Positions 16,947 to 25,815 are shown, counted from the first letter of the stretch. The stretch is DNA of 64,000 bases from JBEOJY01 sp040275305 (GCA_040275305.1 JBEOJY010000001.1:124001-188000), one strand, 5' to 3'. Made by a program: numbers and translations. Notes: a model not told the origin generated them from the sequence alone.

Positions 16947-17729
16947 CTATACCCAGAATGCAATGCGCTTGCATTTGGCGTTGAACATCGCAAGCGCCAA
17001 AGCTCCGCCGATTAGCAGCATGCCGCCATTGACGGCGTAGAGAAACCACGGAGTCGGTTCGCCGAGAAGCGGCGACCTGATGATTTCGATCATGTTGGCT
17101 AGCGGATTGAGCCATATATATTTTCCGGAAAAAGGCAGCGCGTTCGGGCGGTACAACACGGGGCTTAGGAACATCAGGAGCGGCAAGATCATGGCGACCA
17201 GATATTCGAAGTCGCGGAATCTTGCGCCCATCATGCCGAAGATCAGAGAAATCCAGAATAGATTGCCTACGACCAACAAAAAGCCGGGAATTACCATCAG
17301 CGTGTTCAAGTTGATTGGCGAACCAAGAATCAGGGCCACAATAAAGAATAGAGGAACATTGTGCGCGATGTTGATTGTGTGGCGCAAAGCTAGCTGGGCG
17401 ACATGCAGAGAGAGCGGCAGGTCGAGATTTTTGATGATGTTCGCCTGTCGCGTGAAGACAGAGGTTGATTCGGCGATGCAGGAAGCCATGAACTGCCAGA
17501 GAATCAGGCCGGCCGTCAGCGAGGGTATGTAGGTCGCTTTGTCTTGTTTGAACAGTTCGCTCCAAATGAAGCCCAAGCCGACGACGCCGAAGGCGGTTCC
17601 TATCGTGATCCATAGCGGGCCTAGCACGCTGCGTTTATAGCGCGCACGAATGTCGCTCCAAGCCATGTACAGGATCAGGCTTGGGTTCTTGAAGGTTTTT
17701 ATGATGTCAGACAGACCGGGAGCACTCAT
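16947..17729 (-). CDS. wzm: Polysaccharide ABC transporter permease (Wzm/KpsM-type)
   Basis: A 260-residue ABC-2 type permease with six membrane segments. DIRARYKRSVLGPLWITIGT near the N-terminus is the family's hallmark, and the later loop LNPLANMIEIIRSPLLGEP matches the region before the last helices. It forms the export channel with the adjacent ATPase. The ATG at 17729 has AAGGA upstream at slightly long spacing; an in-frame ATG at 17765 would add 12 residues. Confidence 0.9.
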   Translation of the reverse strand: MSAPGLSDIIKTFKNPSLILYMAWSDIRARYKRSVLGPLWITIGTAFGVVGLGFIWSELFKQDKATYIPSLTAGLILWQFMASCIAESTSVFTRQANIIKNLDLPLSLHVAQLALRHTINIAHNVPLFFIVALILGSPINLNTLMVIPGFLLVVGNLFWISLIFGMMGARFRDFEYLVAMILPLLMFLSPVLYRPNALPFSGKYIWLNPLANMIEIIRSPLLGEPTPWFLYAVNGGMLLIGGALALAMFNAKCKRIAFWV

Positions 17730-17821
17730 TAGCGCTGGGTTCCTTGGAAAACGGGTAGTCTCCATTACCCGAAAATGACGCGAGAGGCAATTCGTTCGCC
17801 TTATGTTCCGTTTGGGGTGTT

Positions 17822-18700
17822 TTATTTATGACGCAGGCGCCAGCCCACGCATTTAAGAGCGGCGCGGAGCCAGATGGCGGGCAGGAGGAAAGTGAGAAGC
17901 GGGATGTCGCGCGGGCTTGAGAAATTGTTGAGAAAATAGCGGGTGAAGCCTTTCGCTTTACAGATTTCGAGGAATGTCGATGTGGCTTCGCTGGTGCCGC
18001 CAACATGGGTCATCGCGATATCTGGCGCGAAGTAAATTTCTCCTCCTGCGCGGCGGAAACGCAAGCAGAGGTCGAGGTCTTCAACATGCAAAAAATAGCC
18101 TTCGTCGTAGCCGCCGATGGCCCAGTAGTCTTTTGCGCACAGAAACATGAAGGCGCCGCTGATCGCGGGGATCGGGGCGATAGATGCAGGAATTGGCTCT
18201 TCGTGCAGGTTGAGGCGCAAGCGGGGGAACAGGCGGTGCATGCGCAGGGCTTCGATGCTGGCCGAGAGGGGGGTTAGTAGCGCGCGGCGGCTTCCGCGCT
18301 GGTCGCGTCCCTGTTCGTCCAGAAGCCTTGCGCCGATCATGGCGGGCTGTTTGAGGTCGCTTTCCCGCATATGGGTCAGCAGGCGGTCAATGGTGTTCGG
18401 TTTCAGCAGTCCGTCGGGGTTCAACAACAAAAGATATTTTCCTTTGGCCGCCTTCGCGCCGAGATTGCAGGCGGTTGCGAAGCCGACGTTGCCATGGCTG
18501 GAGAGCCAGACCATGCGCGGCTCGGTTTTCGCGCGCGCCGCAAGCTTTAATTCCACATCGGGAGGATTGCCATTGTTGACGAGCACGAGTTCTACCGACG
18601 CGGTCGAACCCAGCACAGCGGCTATCGCCCTTTCTAGTACCTCCCCGGTGTGGTAGGTGACCATGACGACAGAAGTTAAGGGCGCCTCTGGCGGCATCAT
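17822..18700 (-). CDS. Glycosyltransferase family 2, rhamnosyltransferase-like
   Basis: A 292-residue GT2 enzyme. TSVVMVTYHTGEVLERAI, ELVLVNNGNPPD, NVGFATACNLGAKAAKG, LLLLNPDGLLKP (metal motif) and GGYDEGYFLHVEDLDLCLRFR (catalytic base region) match rhamnosyltransferase-like proteins such as WbbL. With rmlABC nearby, dTDP-rhamnose is the likely donor. Its start overlaps the end of the DUF177 gene by ATGA, so the glycan locus is joined to a housekeeping operon. Confidence 0.85.
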   Translation of the reverse strand: MMPPEAPLTSVVMVTYHTGEVLERAIAAVLGSTASVELVLVNNGNPPDVELKLAARAKTEPRMVWLSSHGNVGFATACNLGAKAAKGKYLLLLNPDGLLKPNTIDRLLTHMRESDLKQPAMIGARLLDEQGRDQRGSRRALLTPLSASIEALRMHRLFPRLRLNLHEEPIPASIAPIPAISGAFMFLCAKDYWAIGGYDEGYFLHVEDLDLCLRFRRAGGEIYFAPDIAMTHVGGTSEATSTFLEICKAKGFTRYFLNNFSSPRDIPLLTFLLPAIWLRAALKCVGWRLRHK

Positions 18701-19278
18701 TTGGGTTCGCCGTCCGTTTTATATTTCTTCTTCGTGGTCGCTTCCTTCAGTTCCGCGAGTTTCGCGAAGGGACCTTCGACGACGGTGTTTTCGGCGCTCG
18801 GATCGGCGGATATGGCCCGCACGTATGGTATGTTCGGCTTGCGTGGGTAGGGGTCGAGCGCGATGCCCATGGTTTGGGCGGCAAGTTCGCCCAAGTCGAT
18901 GGTTCCGTTTTCCACGGCTTCGATGTCGTCGAGGTCTGGATCGGATATGACGGCGCTGTCGCTTGCTGGGAGCGGGTAAACGGCGAAATGCGTGTCGATG
19001 TCCTGTTCAAGCGAAGCTGGAATCGGGTCCAGCGAGACGACGCAGCGCTGCACGACTTCCGCCAGCATCGTGCCGGTGACGGCGACAGTGCGGCCTCCTT
19101 CTATGAGTTCGGCGCGGAGGGTTGCGCGCAGCTCCTTGACTTCAATCAGGCCGAAGCGCTCAGCTAATTTCAGGCGTTCGTTTGATTTCGCCTCGACTTC
19201 CTGTTCCACGCCGCTTGTCGTAATTTTATCCACCGGCAAGGGGCGGCTGAATTCATGTTCCGATGATTTGCGTTGCAT
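18697..19278 (-). CDS. DUF177 (YceD) family protein
   Basis: A 193-residue protein of the YceD family: FSRPLPVDKI at the N-terminus, VTGTMLAEVVQRCVVSLDPI as the central motif, and GTIDLGELAAQTMGIALDPYPR near residue 130. In bacteria yceD usually precedes rpmF and plsX and affects 23S rRNA processing. Here the next gene is a glycosyltransferase instead. bamE is divergent upstream, the common alphaproteobacterial layout. The family's two Cys positions are partly missing (one Cys visible). Confidence 0.88.
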   Translation of the reverse strand: MQRKSSEHEFSRPLPVDKITTSGVEQEVEAKSNERLKLAERFGLIEVKELRATLRAELIEGGRTVAVTGTMLAEVVQRCVVSLDPIPASLEQDIDTHFAVYPLPASDSAVISDPDLDDIEAVENGTIDLGELAAQTMGIALDPYPRKPNIPYVRAISADPSAENTVVEGPFAKLAELKEATTKKKYKTDGEPK

Positions 19279-19414
19279 GATTGTTCCTTCGAATCTTTAT
19301 TACCCGGTTTTTGGGGTTCGGTTATCGAAAATATTTCTTTTCCGCTTTACGGCGTCATTCTTTATAATGCATCTCGCGCGCGCGGTCAGGCGCAGCGTTG
19401 CTCATAGGCGTTTC

Positions 19415-19867
19415 ATGCGGTTTAATCTCCCTGTTTTTGTCGCGTTGCTTGTCGGTCTGGCGGCCTGCCAACCGGTCGTGGCGAATCGCGGCAATATCCT
19501 CGATCAGGACGCGCTTTCCGAGGTCAAGGCTGGGAGTAGCACGCGCGAAGATGTCGCGACAAAGCTTGGTTCACCTACCCAGATCAGCACGTTCGACGAG
19601 AAGGTATGGTATTACATCGGGCGTCGCACGAAGCAAACGTCTTTCTTTGATCCGGTGGTTACAGACCAGAAAGTAGTTGAGGTGCGGTTCGACGATCAGG
19701 GCGTGGTTCAGGAGGTTAAGGACCTCGATTTGTCAGACACCAGAGATGTTTCTACGGTCGCGCGATCTACACCGACTTATGGGCGGGACGATACGTTCAT
19801 CAAGCAGTTGTTGGGTAATCTCTCGCGGCCACGCCCGATGCAGAACCGCAGGGAGCAGGGAAATTAG
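19415..19867 (+). CDS. bamE: Outer-membrane assembly lipoprotein of the BamE/SmpA/OmlA family
   Basis: A 150-residue lipoprotein. FVALLVGLAAC is a lipobox signal with Cys about 20 residues in. EVKAGSSTREDVATKLGSP and VWYYIGRR are the SmpA/OmlA signature, followed by VTDQKVVEVRFDDQGVV. BamE is part of the Bam complex that inserts barrel proteins into the outer membrane. The ATG at 19415 gives a normal signal peptide; the in-frame ATG at 19367 would make it too long. Confidence 0.9.
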   Translation: MRFNLPVFVALLVGLAACQPVVANRGNILDQDALSEVKAGSSTREDVATKLGSPTQISTFDEKVWYYIGRRTKQTSFFDPVVTDQKVVEVRFDDQGVVQEVKDLDLSDTRDVSTVARSTPTYGRDDTFIKQLLGNLSRPRPMQNRREQGN

Positions 19868-19918
19868 GTTTGTGTAGATTTGCCCGTCCTTGCACATTGC
19901 AGAAAGATGGATCTCGCG

Positions 19919-20032
19919 CGTGAAGACCTTACAGCAAGAACAGCGTTTGCAGGACGAGCGCGGAGAGCGCTTTGATGTCGAAATTCCTGCTTTCTCGCTC
20001 GATAATCCTTATCAGCAAATTTTGGCGCATTG
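19919..20032 (+). CDS. Possible 37-residue small protein, unknown
   Basis: A GTG-started frame between bamE and the M14 gene encodes a polar, protein-like peptide beginning MKTLQQEQRLQDERGERFD and ending NPYQQILAH. There is no strong ribosome site and the frame could start further upstream at a TTG. It is placed as a leader gene just before the M14 gene. I do not recognise it; it may be chance. Confidence 0.25.
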
Positions 20033-20052
20033 ATTTGAATGAGGGATGAGCG

Positions 20053-20922
20053 ATGATTAAATCGGTTGTGTATTCCGGCCATAAGCCGGGGATGAAGTTG
20101 CTGGTTCTTGGGGCGGTGCATGGGAACGAGGTTTGCGGCACGGCGGCTATCTTGCGCGTGATGCAGGAGATCGATGCCGGGCAGATCGAGATTGCGAGCG
20201 GGCAGGTGACGTTTGTTCCGACGGCCAATTCGCGGGCTTACGCTTCCGGGCGGAGATATCTTGAGAGGAATTTGAACCGTTATTTGTTGCCGAGCGCGAA
20301 TCCTCAGACCTATGAGGCGCGGCTTAGCAATATTCTGTGTCCAATGCTCGAATCTTGCGACACGTTGCTGGATTTGCATTCCTATACTATTGGCGGGCCT
20401 CCGTTCGCTTGTCTTGAGACGCCTGACAAGGAAGCCGTAAGCCTTGCGGCGGTGATGGGCGCGGAAGCGGCGGTGTTCGGGTGGGAAGCTGGCTATGCGG
20501 CAAGCGGTCGCGCGGCGGCCAATCCGGATGAAGGCGTCGGCACGACGGCTTATGCGACGCGGTTCGGCGCGAAGGCCGTTTTGATTGAGTGTGGGCAACA
20601 TAAGGATGGTGAGGCGGTCGAGGTGGCCTATCGCGCGATCAGGAAGGCAATGCGATTGGCGGGGCTTACGTCGGATCCTGTGTTGGAAGATGCTGTCAAG
20701 CCGATTCCGGTTCTGAAAATCGCGCAAATATATTTCCGGACAGACGACGGTATCTTCGCGGAGCCGTGGAAAAATTTGACCCCGGTGAAGCAAGGGCAAT
20801 GGCTGGCATCCCGCGCAGATGGAGAGCGGATCGTCGCGCCTTGCGATGGCTATGTGCTTCTACCTAACCTTAAGGTCGATCTTGGCGCGGAGTGGTTCTA
20901 TCTCGGCGTGAAGGCGGGATAG
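20053..20922 (+). CDS. Succinylglutamate desuccinylase/aspartoacylase family zinc hydrolase
   Basis: A 289-residue M14-superfamily protein. LGAVHGNEVCGTAAIL supplies the first His and Glu zinc ligands, LERNLNRYL the substrate Arg, and LLDLHSYTIGGPPFA the third ligand; VLIECGQHKDGEAVE holds the probable catalytic Glu. The C-terminal beta domain is present. Enzymes of this group remove acyl groups from amino acids; the substrate here is unknown. It is convergent with polA. Confidence 0.85.
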   Translation: MIKSVVYSGHKPGMKLLVLGAVHGNEVCGTAAILRVMQEIDAGQIEIASGQVTFVPTANSRAYASGRRYLERNLNRYLLPSANPQTYEARLSNILCPMLESCDTLLDLHSYTIGGPPFACLETPDKEAVSLAAVMGAEAAVFGWEAGYAASGRAAANPDEGVGTTAYATRFGAKAVLIECGQHKDGEAVEVAYRAIRKAMRLAGLTSDPVLEDAVKPIPVLKIAQIYFRTDDGIFAEPWKNLTPVKQGQWLASRADGERIVAPCDGYVLLPNLKVDLGAEWFYLGVKAG

Positions 20923-20955
20923 GCATGGTATGCTCTTTGCGCTTGCGCGTTCTCT

Positions 20956-23850
20956 TTAATGCGCTTCTGCCCAGTTGGGGGCGTGGCCGGATTCGGCTTC
21001 GAGCGGGATTTTTAGGCACGCGATGGGGAGCGGGGCTTCCTTCATCACGCGCTTGACAAGTTGCGCGGTCGCGTCCAGTTCCGCGATGGGACATTCAAAG
21101 ACGAGTTCGTCGTGGACTTGTAAGAGAAGTTTGGCGTTGAGGTTCGCTTCGGTTAAGGCTGGGCCGATGCGGATCATGGCGCGTTTGATGATGTCGGCGG
21201 CGGTTCCTTGAAGTGGCGCGTTGATGGCGGCACGTTCGGCGGCGGCGCGGCGGGCGGCGATCTTTTCGTGGATGCCGTTAATGTGGACACGGCGTCCGAA
21301 CAGCGTTTCGACATAGCCATGCTTGCGCGCGAAGTCTTTGGTCGCTTCGAGCCAGTCGCGCAGCTCGTGGAAGCGGTTGAGATACTGCTTGATGAACTCG
21401 TTGGCTTCTCCGGGCGTTGTGCCGATCTGTTTGGCGAGGCCGAAGCCGCTGATGCCGTAGATGATGCCGAAGTTGATGGCTTTGGCGGCGCGGCGTCGGT
21501 CGGGCGTGATATCTTTTAAGGGGATGCCGAAAACCTGACTGGCGGTCAGCGCGTGGATGTCCGCGCCTTCGTGGAACGCTTCGATCAGCGCTTTGATGTT
21601 CGCCATTTCAGCCGCGAGGCGAAGTTCGATTTGCGAGTAATCGACCGAAAGCAGTTCGTAGCCTTCCTTGGCGACGAAGGCGCGGCGGATTGCGCGGCCA
21701 TCTTCGGTGCGGATGGGGATGTTTTGCAGATTGGGATCGGTCGAGGACAGGCGGCCTGTGGCGGCTCCGACGAGCGAGAAAGAGGTGTGGACACGTCCGG
21801 TTTGTGGCGCAATTTGCTCCGGCAGCGCGTCGGTGTAGGTCGATTTGAGTTTGGCGATGCCGCGCCAGTCGAGAACTTTCGCCACTATTTCATGGCCCAT
21901 TTCGGCTAGCGGCTCCAGCACGTCCGAGCTTGTCGACCAGGCTCCGGTTTTGCCTTTTGCGCTGCCTTGCAACCCTCTTTCCGTGAACAGGACTTCGCCG
22001 AGTTGCTTGGGCGAGCCGACGTTGAAGGGGTGGCCTGCGAGCTTGTGAATTTCTTCTTCAAGCTTTTGCAGGCGTAAGGCGAAGCCTCCGCTTTGCTGGC
22101 GCAGCACTTCGGCGTCGATGAGAATCCCGGCGCTTTCCATCGCGGCGACGACGGGGACGAGCGGACGTTCGATGCGCTCATACACGCTTGTGACATGTTG
22201 CGGCGCGAGTTGCGGTTTGAGCGCATGCCAGAGGCGAAGGCTGTAATCGGCATCTTCGGCGGCGTAGTCGGTCGCTTTGTCGAGCGCGACGCAGGCAAAG
22301 ACGATCTTGTTCTTGCCGCTTCCCGTCACGTCGTTATAGGCGATCATCTTGTGTTTGAAATGCAGTTCCGAGAGTTCATCGAGCCCGTGGCCGTGCGCTC
22401 CGGCGGCCAGCACATACGATAAAAGCATGGTGTCGTCATAGGGCGCGATGGCGAGGCCGTGTTGCGCCAGCACCTGCATATCGTATTTCAGATTATGGCC
22501 GATTTTCAGCACGGAAGGATCTGCAAGCAGTTCCTTGAGTCCATTCATTGCGGCAGAAAGCTCAATTTGCGGCGGCGGCGCGGAGCCTTCGAAGGCGAAT
22601 CCATCCCCTGTGGCGGCGGCTTTCGGGTCGCGGTGGCCCAGCGGGATGTAGCACGCTTTTCCCGGCGCGATGGCGAGCGATATTCCGGCGAGCGTCGCCG
22701 TACAGGCGCGGAGGGAGTCGGTCTCGGTGTCGACGGCGACGCGGCCAGCCTGTTTTGCGGCGGCGATCCACCAGCTCAGGCGGTCGAGGGTTTGGACACA
22801 CTCGTAGTCATGCGGGGCTTGGGCGAGCTTCTCGATTCGCGCGTGATCGGATTGGTTTTGCACATGACCAAATGGGATGCCCGCCTGCGCGGGCATGACG
22901 GGATTTCGGATGGAACTTTCCTCAGTCTTTGTTGCCATACCCGCGAAGGCTGGCATTCCATGTTGTTCTTTACTGTCGCTGGTTGGCGCGTTCAGACGGG
23001 CGAGGAGGGAACGAAATTCCTGTTGCCGGAGGAAGGCGATGAGGCTTTCACGATGGTTTTCACTGCGGACAAGCTGTTCGAGCGGGACAGGGAGCGGCGC
23101 ATGGTCGTCAAGTCTTACGAGCTTCTTTGAGATCCTTGCCATTTCCGCATGCTGGGTCAGAAGTTCGCGGCGCTTGGGTTGTTTGATCTCCTGCGCATGC
23201 GACAGGAGCGATTCGAGGTCGCCATAGGCGTTGATGAGTTCCGCCGCCGTTTTTACGCCGATGCCCGGAACTCCGGGGACGTTGTCTGTGCTGTCTCCTG
23301 CGAGCGACTGCACGTCCACGACCTTATCGGGCGCGACGCCGAATTTCTTGAAGACTTCGTCGGGGCCGATGGGGATGCCTTTGAGCGGGTCGAGCATTTC
23401 CACGCCGGGGCGGATAAGCTGCATGAGGTCTTTGTCGGACGAGACGATGCGGACGGCGAGCTTGCGTTCGACCGCTTCGCGGGCGTAGGCGGCAATGAGA
23501 TCATCGGCTTCATAGTTCGGGGCTTCGATGGACGGGATACCGAAGGCGCGTGTCGCTTCGCTGATCAGTTCGAACTGCGGGATGAGTTCGGGGGGAGGCG
23601 GCGGGCGGTGCGCTTTGTAGTCTGGATAGATATCGTTGCGGAAGGTCTTGCGGGCGGCGTCGAAGATGACGGCGATTTTTTGGGTTTTATGATCGTCCAA
23701 TAGCTTGTGCAGCATGTTGCAGAAGCCCATAACTGCGCCGATATGCGTGCCGTCCGCGCGCGTCAGGTCGGGGAGGGCGTGGAAGGCGCGGAAGATGAAT
23801 CCTGAGCCGTCGATTAAATAGAGAGTGTGGGAGTCGGGATGATCGATCAT
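20956..23850 (-). CDS. polA: DNA polymerase I, with a palindromic repeat inserted in frame
   Basis: A 964-residue PolA, about 30-40 residues longer than usual. The N-terminal 5' nuclease starts LYLIDGSGFIFRAFHALPDL and has VQSLAGDSTDNVPGVPGIG; the 3'-5' exonuclease has VAVDTETDSLR; the polymerase has DYSQIELRLAAEM (motif A), RRAAKAINFGIIYGIS (motif B) and VHDELVFE (motif C). Residues about 295-326 (GMPAFAGMATK to VMPAQAGIPF) are translated from a palindromic repeat in the linker between nuclease and exonuclease. The ATG at 23850 overlaps the stop of the upstream zf-CHCC gene (ATGA), which fixes the start. It acts in repair and Okazaki fragment maturation. Confidence 0.97.
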   Translation of the reverse strand: MIDHPDSHTLYLIDGSGFIFRAFHALPDLTRADGTHIGAVMGFCNMLHKLLDDHKTQKIAVIFDAARKTFRNDIYPDYKAHRPPPPPELIPQFELISEATRAFGIPSIEAPNYEADDLIAAYAREAVERKLAVRIVSSDKDLMQLIRPGVEMLDPLKGIPIGPDEVFKKFGVAPDKVVDVQSLAGDSTDNVPGVPGIGVKTAAELINAYGDLESLLSHAQEIKQPKRRELLTQHAEMARISKKLVRLDDHAPLPVPLEQLVRSENHRESLIAFLRQQEFRSLLARLNAPTSDSKEQHGMPAFAGMATKTEESSIRNPVMPAQAGIPFGHVQNQSDHARIEKLAQAPHDYECVQTLDRLSWWIAAAKQAGRVAVDTETDSLRACTATLAGISLAIAPGKACYIPLGHRDPKAAATGDGFAFEGSAPPPQIELSAAMNGLKELLADPSVLKIGHNLKYDMQVLAQHGLAIAPYDDTMLLSYVLAAGAHGHGLDELSELHFKHKMIAYNDVTGSGKNKIVFACVALDKATDYAAEDADYSLRLWHALKPQLAPQHVTSVYERIERPLVPVVAAMESAGILIDAEVLRQQSGGFALRLQKLEEEIHKLAGHPFNVGSPKQLGEVLFTERGLQGSAKGKTGAWSTSSDVLEPLAEMGHEIVAKVLDWRGIAKLKSTYTDALPEQIAPQTGRVHTSFSLVGAATGRLSSTDPNLQNIPIRTEDGRAIRRAFVAKEGYELLSVDYSQIELRLAAEMANIKALIEAFHEGADIHALTASQVFGIPLKDITPDRRRAAKAINFGIIYGISGFGLAKQIGTTPGEANEFIKQYLNRFHELRDWLEATKDFARKHGYVETLFGRRVHINGIHEKIAARRAAAERAAINAPLQGTAADIIKRAMIRIGPALTEANLNAKLLLQVHDELVFECPIAELDATAQLVKRVMKEAPLPIACLKIPLEAESGHAPNWAEAH
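22873..22967. repeat. Palindromic element inside polA (RPE-like)
   Basis: The arms GGGATGCCCGCCTGCGCGGG and the inverted TGCCATACCCGCGAAGGCTGG surround a short centre; each arm is itself a small hairpin. The element has no stop in the polA frame and adds about 32 codons. Rickettsia palindromic elements are known to sit inside genes in this way; whether this is the same family is inference. Confidence 0.75.
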
Positions 23851-24026
23851 TTTGCGGAGATTGCCTTTATGTATCTCCTTCCGCAATAGGGGCAATCGAT
23901 GCGACCGGACTTGTCCATGGTCAGGTAAACGCGCGGGTGGCCAAGCGTTCCGTCGTTTCCGGCGCAGGCGATTTTATCGGTTATGACGGCGATGGTTTCC
24001 GGCAACGTGGCGGATGGTTGGGGCAT
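23847..24026 (-). CDS. Zinc-finger domain protein (zf-CHCC, NDUFS6-like)
   Basis: A 59-residue gene coupled to polA. The minus strand from 24026 reads MPQPSATLPE, then ACAGNDGTLGHPRVYLTMD and DCPYCGRRYIK. The C-x8-H-x14-C-x2-C ligand set and the GHPRVYL motif match the zf-CHCC family, whose mitochondrial member is the NDUFS6 subunit of complex I. AAGGAG precedes the ATG at good distance, and the stop overlaps polA's start by ATGA. In alphaproteobacteria it is widespread as a free small protein; its role is not established. Confidence 0.88.
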   Translation of the reverse strand: MPQPSATLPETIAVITDKIACAGNDGTLGHPRVYLTMDKSGRIDCPYCGRRYIKAISAK

Positions 24027-24063
24027 GGCGCTTTCTCCTTATATATAGCGGGCAGGTACGGCT

Positions 24064-25125
24064 ATGATGGCGCTTTGGAACAGGCTATACAATGAGCGTC
24101 ACGCACTCAAGCGCTTCAGGATGGATCCGATGCAGGGAAGCCTTGGACATATTTCCCTTTTGGCAGAGGGGCCCGACAATGCCGTCGAGATACGTCATTT
24201 ACGCAAGGCGTATCGGGCATCGGGTGGAAGGGGCGAAAAAATCGCGCTGAAAGATATCTCGCTGGACATTCCGCGCGGGAGCATTTTTGGGTTGCTGGGG
24301 CCCAATGGGGCGGGAAAATCAACGCTTATTAATATCCTTGCCGGGCTGGCGCTCAAGACGGCGGGTACCGCGACGATCTGGGGCTATGAGGTTTCCGAAG
24401 ATCCGCGCATGGCAAGCGCGTCGATCGGCGTCGTGCCGCAGGAGCTTAATCTCGACGCTTTCTTTATGCCTTACGAGCTTCTGGAGATACAGGCGGGGCT
24501 TTACGGCGTGCCTCCGCGCGAGCGCAGGACTCGCGAGTTGCTCGCAGCGGTTGGATTGAGCGATGTCGGCAATGCGATGGCGCATACGCTTTCGGGCGGT
24601 ATGAGAAGGCGTTTGATGGTCGCGAAAGCCATGGTGCACAATCCTCCGGTGTTGGTGCTCGACGAGCCGACAGCAGGGGTCGATGTCGAATTGAGGCGTT
24701 CGCTTTGGCAGCATGTGCGCCGACTGAACGAGGCTGGCACAACAGTGCTGCTTACCACGCACTATCTAGAGGAAGCCGAAGAGCTTTGTGATCGAATTGC
24801 CATTATCCATCAGGGCGAGTTGGTTGCGAACGACACCAAGGAGAACCTTTTGCGCAGGCTTGACAACAAGCGCGTCACTGTGACGGTCGACCGCGACTTG
24901 ATGGAGGTTCCCGCGCATATGAGGGCACAGGGCTGGACGCTTGACAGTTCGCGCCAGCTTTCACTCGTGCACAGTCCGAGCAAGGGGGGGATCGGCTCTT
25001 TGCTGCTGTCGGTGCCGATGAGCGGTCTTGCGATCATGGATATCACGACGAAGGAAAACGATCTGGAGGATATATTCCTCCAACTGACTCGCCGTGGCGA
25101 CGCTTCGGCGGTTCCTCTAGCCTGA
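24064..25125 (+). CDS. ABC transporter ATP-binding protein (YadG-like, ABC-2 type)
   Basis: A 353-residue ATPase with GLLGPNGAGKSTLINILAG (Walker A), HTLSGGMRRRLMVAKAM (signature), VLVLDEPTAGVDV (Walker B) and LLTTHYLEEAEELCDR (switch His). An extra C-terminal region of about 100 residues follows, as in YadG-type exporters. The permease that should go with it is not adjacent. The start is unsure: ATGs at 24064, 24121 and 24130 are in frame, and homology begins after residue 35. The gene ends inside the end of the convergent DUF4406 gene. Confidence 0.88.
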   Translation: MMALWNRLYNERHALKRFRMDPMQGSLGHISLLAEGPDNAVEIRHLRKAYRASGGRGEKIALKDISLDIPRGSIFGLLGPNGAGKSTLINILAGLALKTAGTATIWGYEVSEDPRMASASIGVVPQELNLDAFFMPYELLEIQAGLYGVPPRERRTRELLAAVGLSDVGNAMAHTLSGGMRRRLMVAKAMVHNPPVLVLDEPTAGVDVELRRSLWQHVRRLNEAGTTVLLTTHYLEEAEELCDRIAIIHQGELVANDTKENLLRRLDNKRVTVTVDRDLMEVPAHMRAQGWTLDSSRQLSLVHSPSKGGIGSLLLSVPMSGLAIMDITTKENDLEDIFLQLTRRGDASAVPLA

Positions 25126-25482
25126 GATTTCTTTCAGAGAATGGAAGATCGGTTTTCCTGCCGCGCGGAAGCGTTCGACTTCGCGATCCGCGCCGCGCGA
25201 TGTTCCGCCAACTCTTAAACAGGCGTCGCAGCGTTCGCTCATCGCGAGCGAGAGCGGCATCATGATGCGCTCGAACGCCTTCGGATCGTTCGAGGCTTGG
25301 ATCATTGGAAGAGCGCAGTTCACGCCGATAACTGGAATGTATCCATGTTCGAACACTGCGAGCGCGGCATGGTTGAGCAGGGCGAGATTGCGTTGCCTTT
25401 GCTCTTCGTCGGCATCGCCTGATGAGTATGGTCCCGCGATCATGATCCATGCGTTGCGTGGAAGTTTGGCGGTTGCAGTCAT
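25117..25482 (-). CDS. DUF4406-like protein, nucleoside 2-deoxyribosyltransferase fold
   Basis: A 121-residue protein. IMIAGPYSSGDADEEQRQRN at the N-terminus is the glycine/tyrosine loop of DUF4406 and deoxyribosyltransferase-like folds, and LRVGGTSRGADREVERFRAAG is the S/G-x-G-x-D-x-E motif that would hold the catalytic Glu. The family is suspected of acting on nucleosides or nucleotides; nothing here shows the substrate. The ATG at 25482 starts MTATAKLPRNAW. Its 3' end overlaps the convergent ABC gene by nine bases. Confidence 0.7.
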   Translation of the reverse strand: MTATAKLPRNAWIMIAGPYSSGDADEEQRQRNLALLNHAALAVFEHGYIPVIGVNCALPMIQASNDPKAFERIMMPLSLAMSERCDACLRVGGTSRGADREVERFRAAGKPIFHSLKEISG

Positions 25483-25719
25483 GGCGTTTGTTCTCCGTGT
25501 CGCGCGACGCGCGAATGTTTTTCGATATTCCACGCGATAGATTTTTTTTGCCGCGCTCAAGTTGCCGCGCGATGAATTCTGTTGCGTCCATGCAACGCGC
25601 GACAACTAAGCGAAGAATTCAGACGTGATTTTGTTTATGCAAGCCAAAAACGTGTTGACTATTTTTCGCGTTAGCCACAACATCCAATCACTCTACTCTA
25701 GTCAACTCAGGAGGCTACT

Positions 25720-25785
25720 ATGGCTGCCAAGAAAAAAGCGACGGTGAAGAAAAAAGCTACCACCGCCAAGAAGAAGAAGAAGTAA
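25720..25785 (+). CDS. 21-residue lysine-rich mini-protein
   Basis: The frame from 25720 encodes a 21-residue peptide starting MAAKKKATVKKKATTAK and ending in five lysines. A perfect AGGAGG lies seven bases before the ATG, and two hairpins, the second with a T run, follow the stop, so it has its own expression signals. The composition resembles the tail of histone H1-like and AlgP-type DNA-binding proteins, which suggests nucleic acid binding. It is far shorter than those and no relative is certain. Confidence 0.65.
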   Translation: MAAKKKATVKKKATTAKKKKK

Positions 25786-25789
25786 TCTT

Positions 25790-25807
25790 AGTCGCCGCGA
25801 GGCGACT
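25790..25807 (+). terminator. Hairpin after the lysine-rich gene
   Basis: AGTCGCC, loop GCGA, GGCGACT form a perfect 7-bp stem four bases after the stop. It lacks a T run, so it may protect the mRNA end or work with the next hairpin. Confidence 0.45.
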
Positions 25808-25815
25808 CTAGATTC

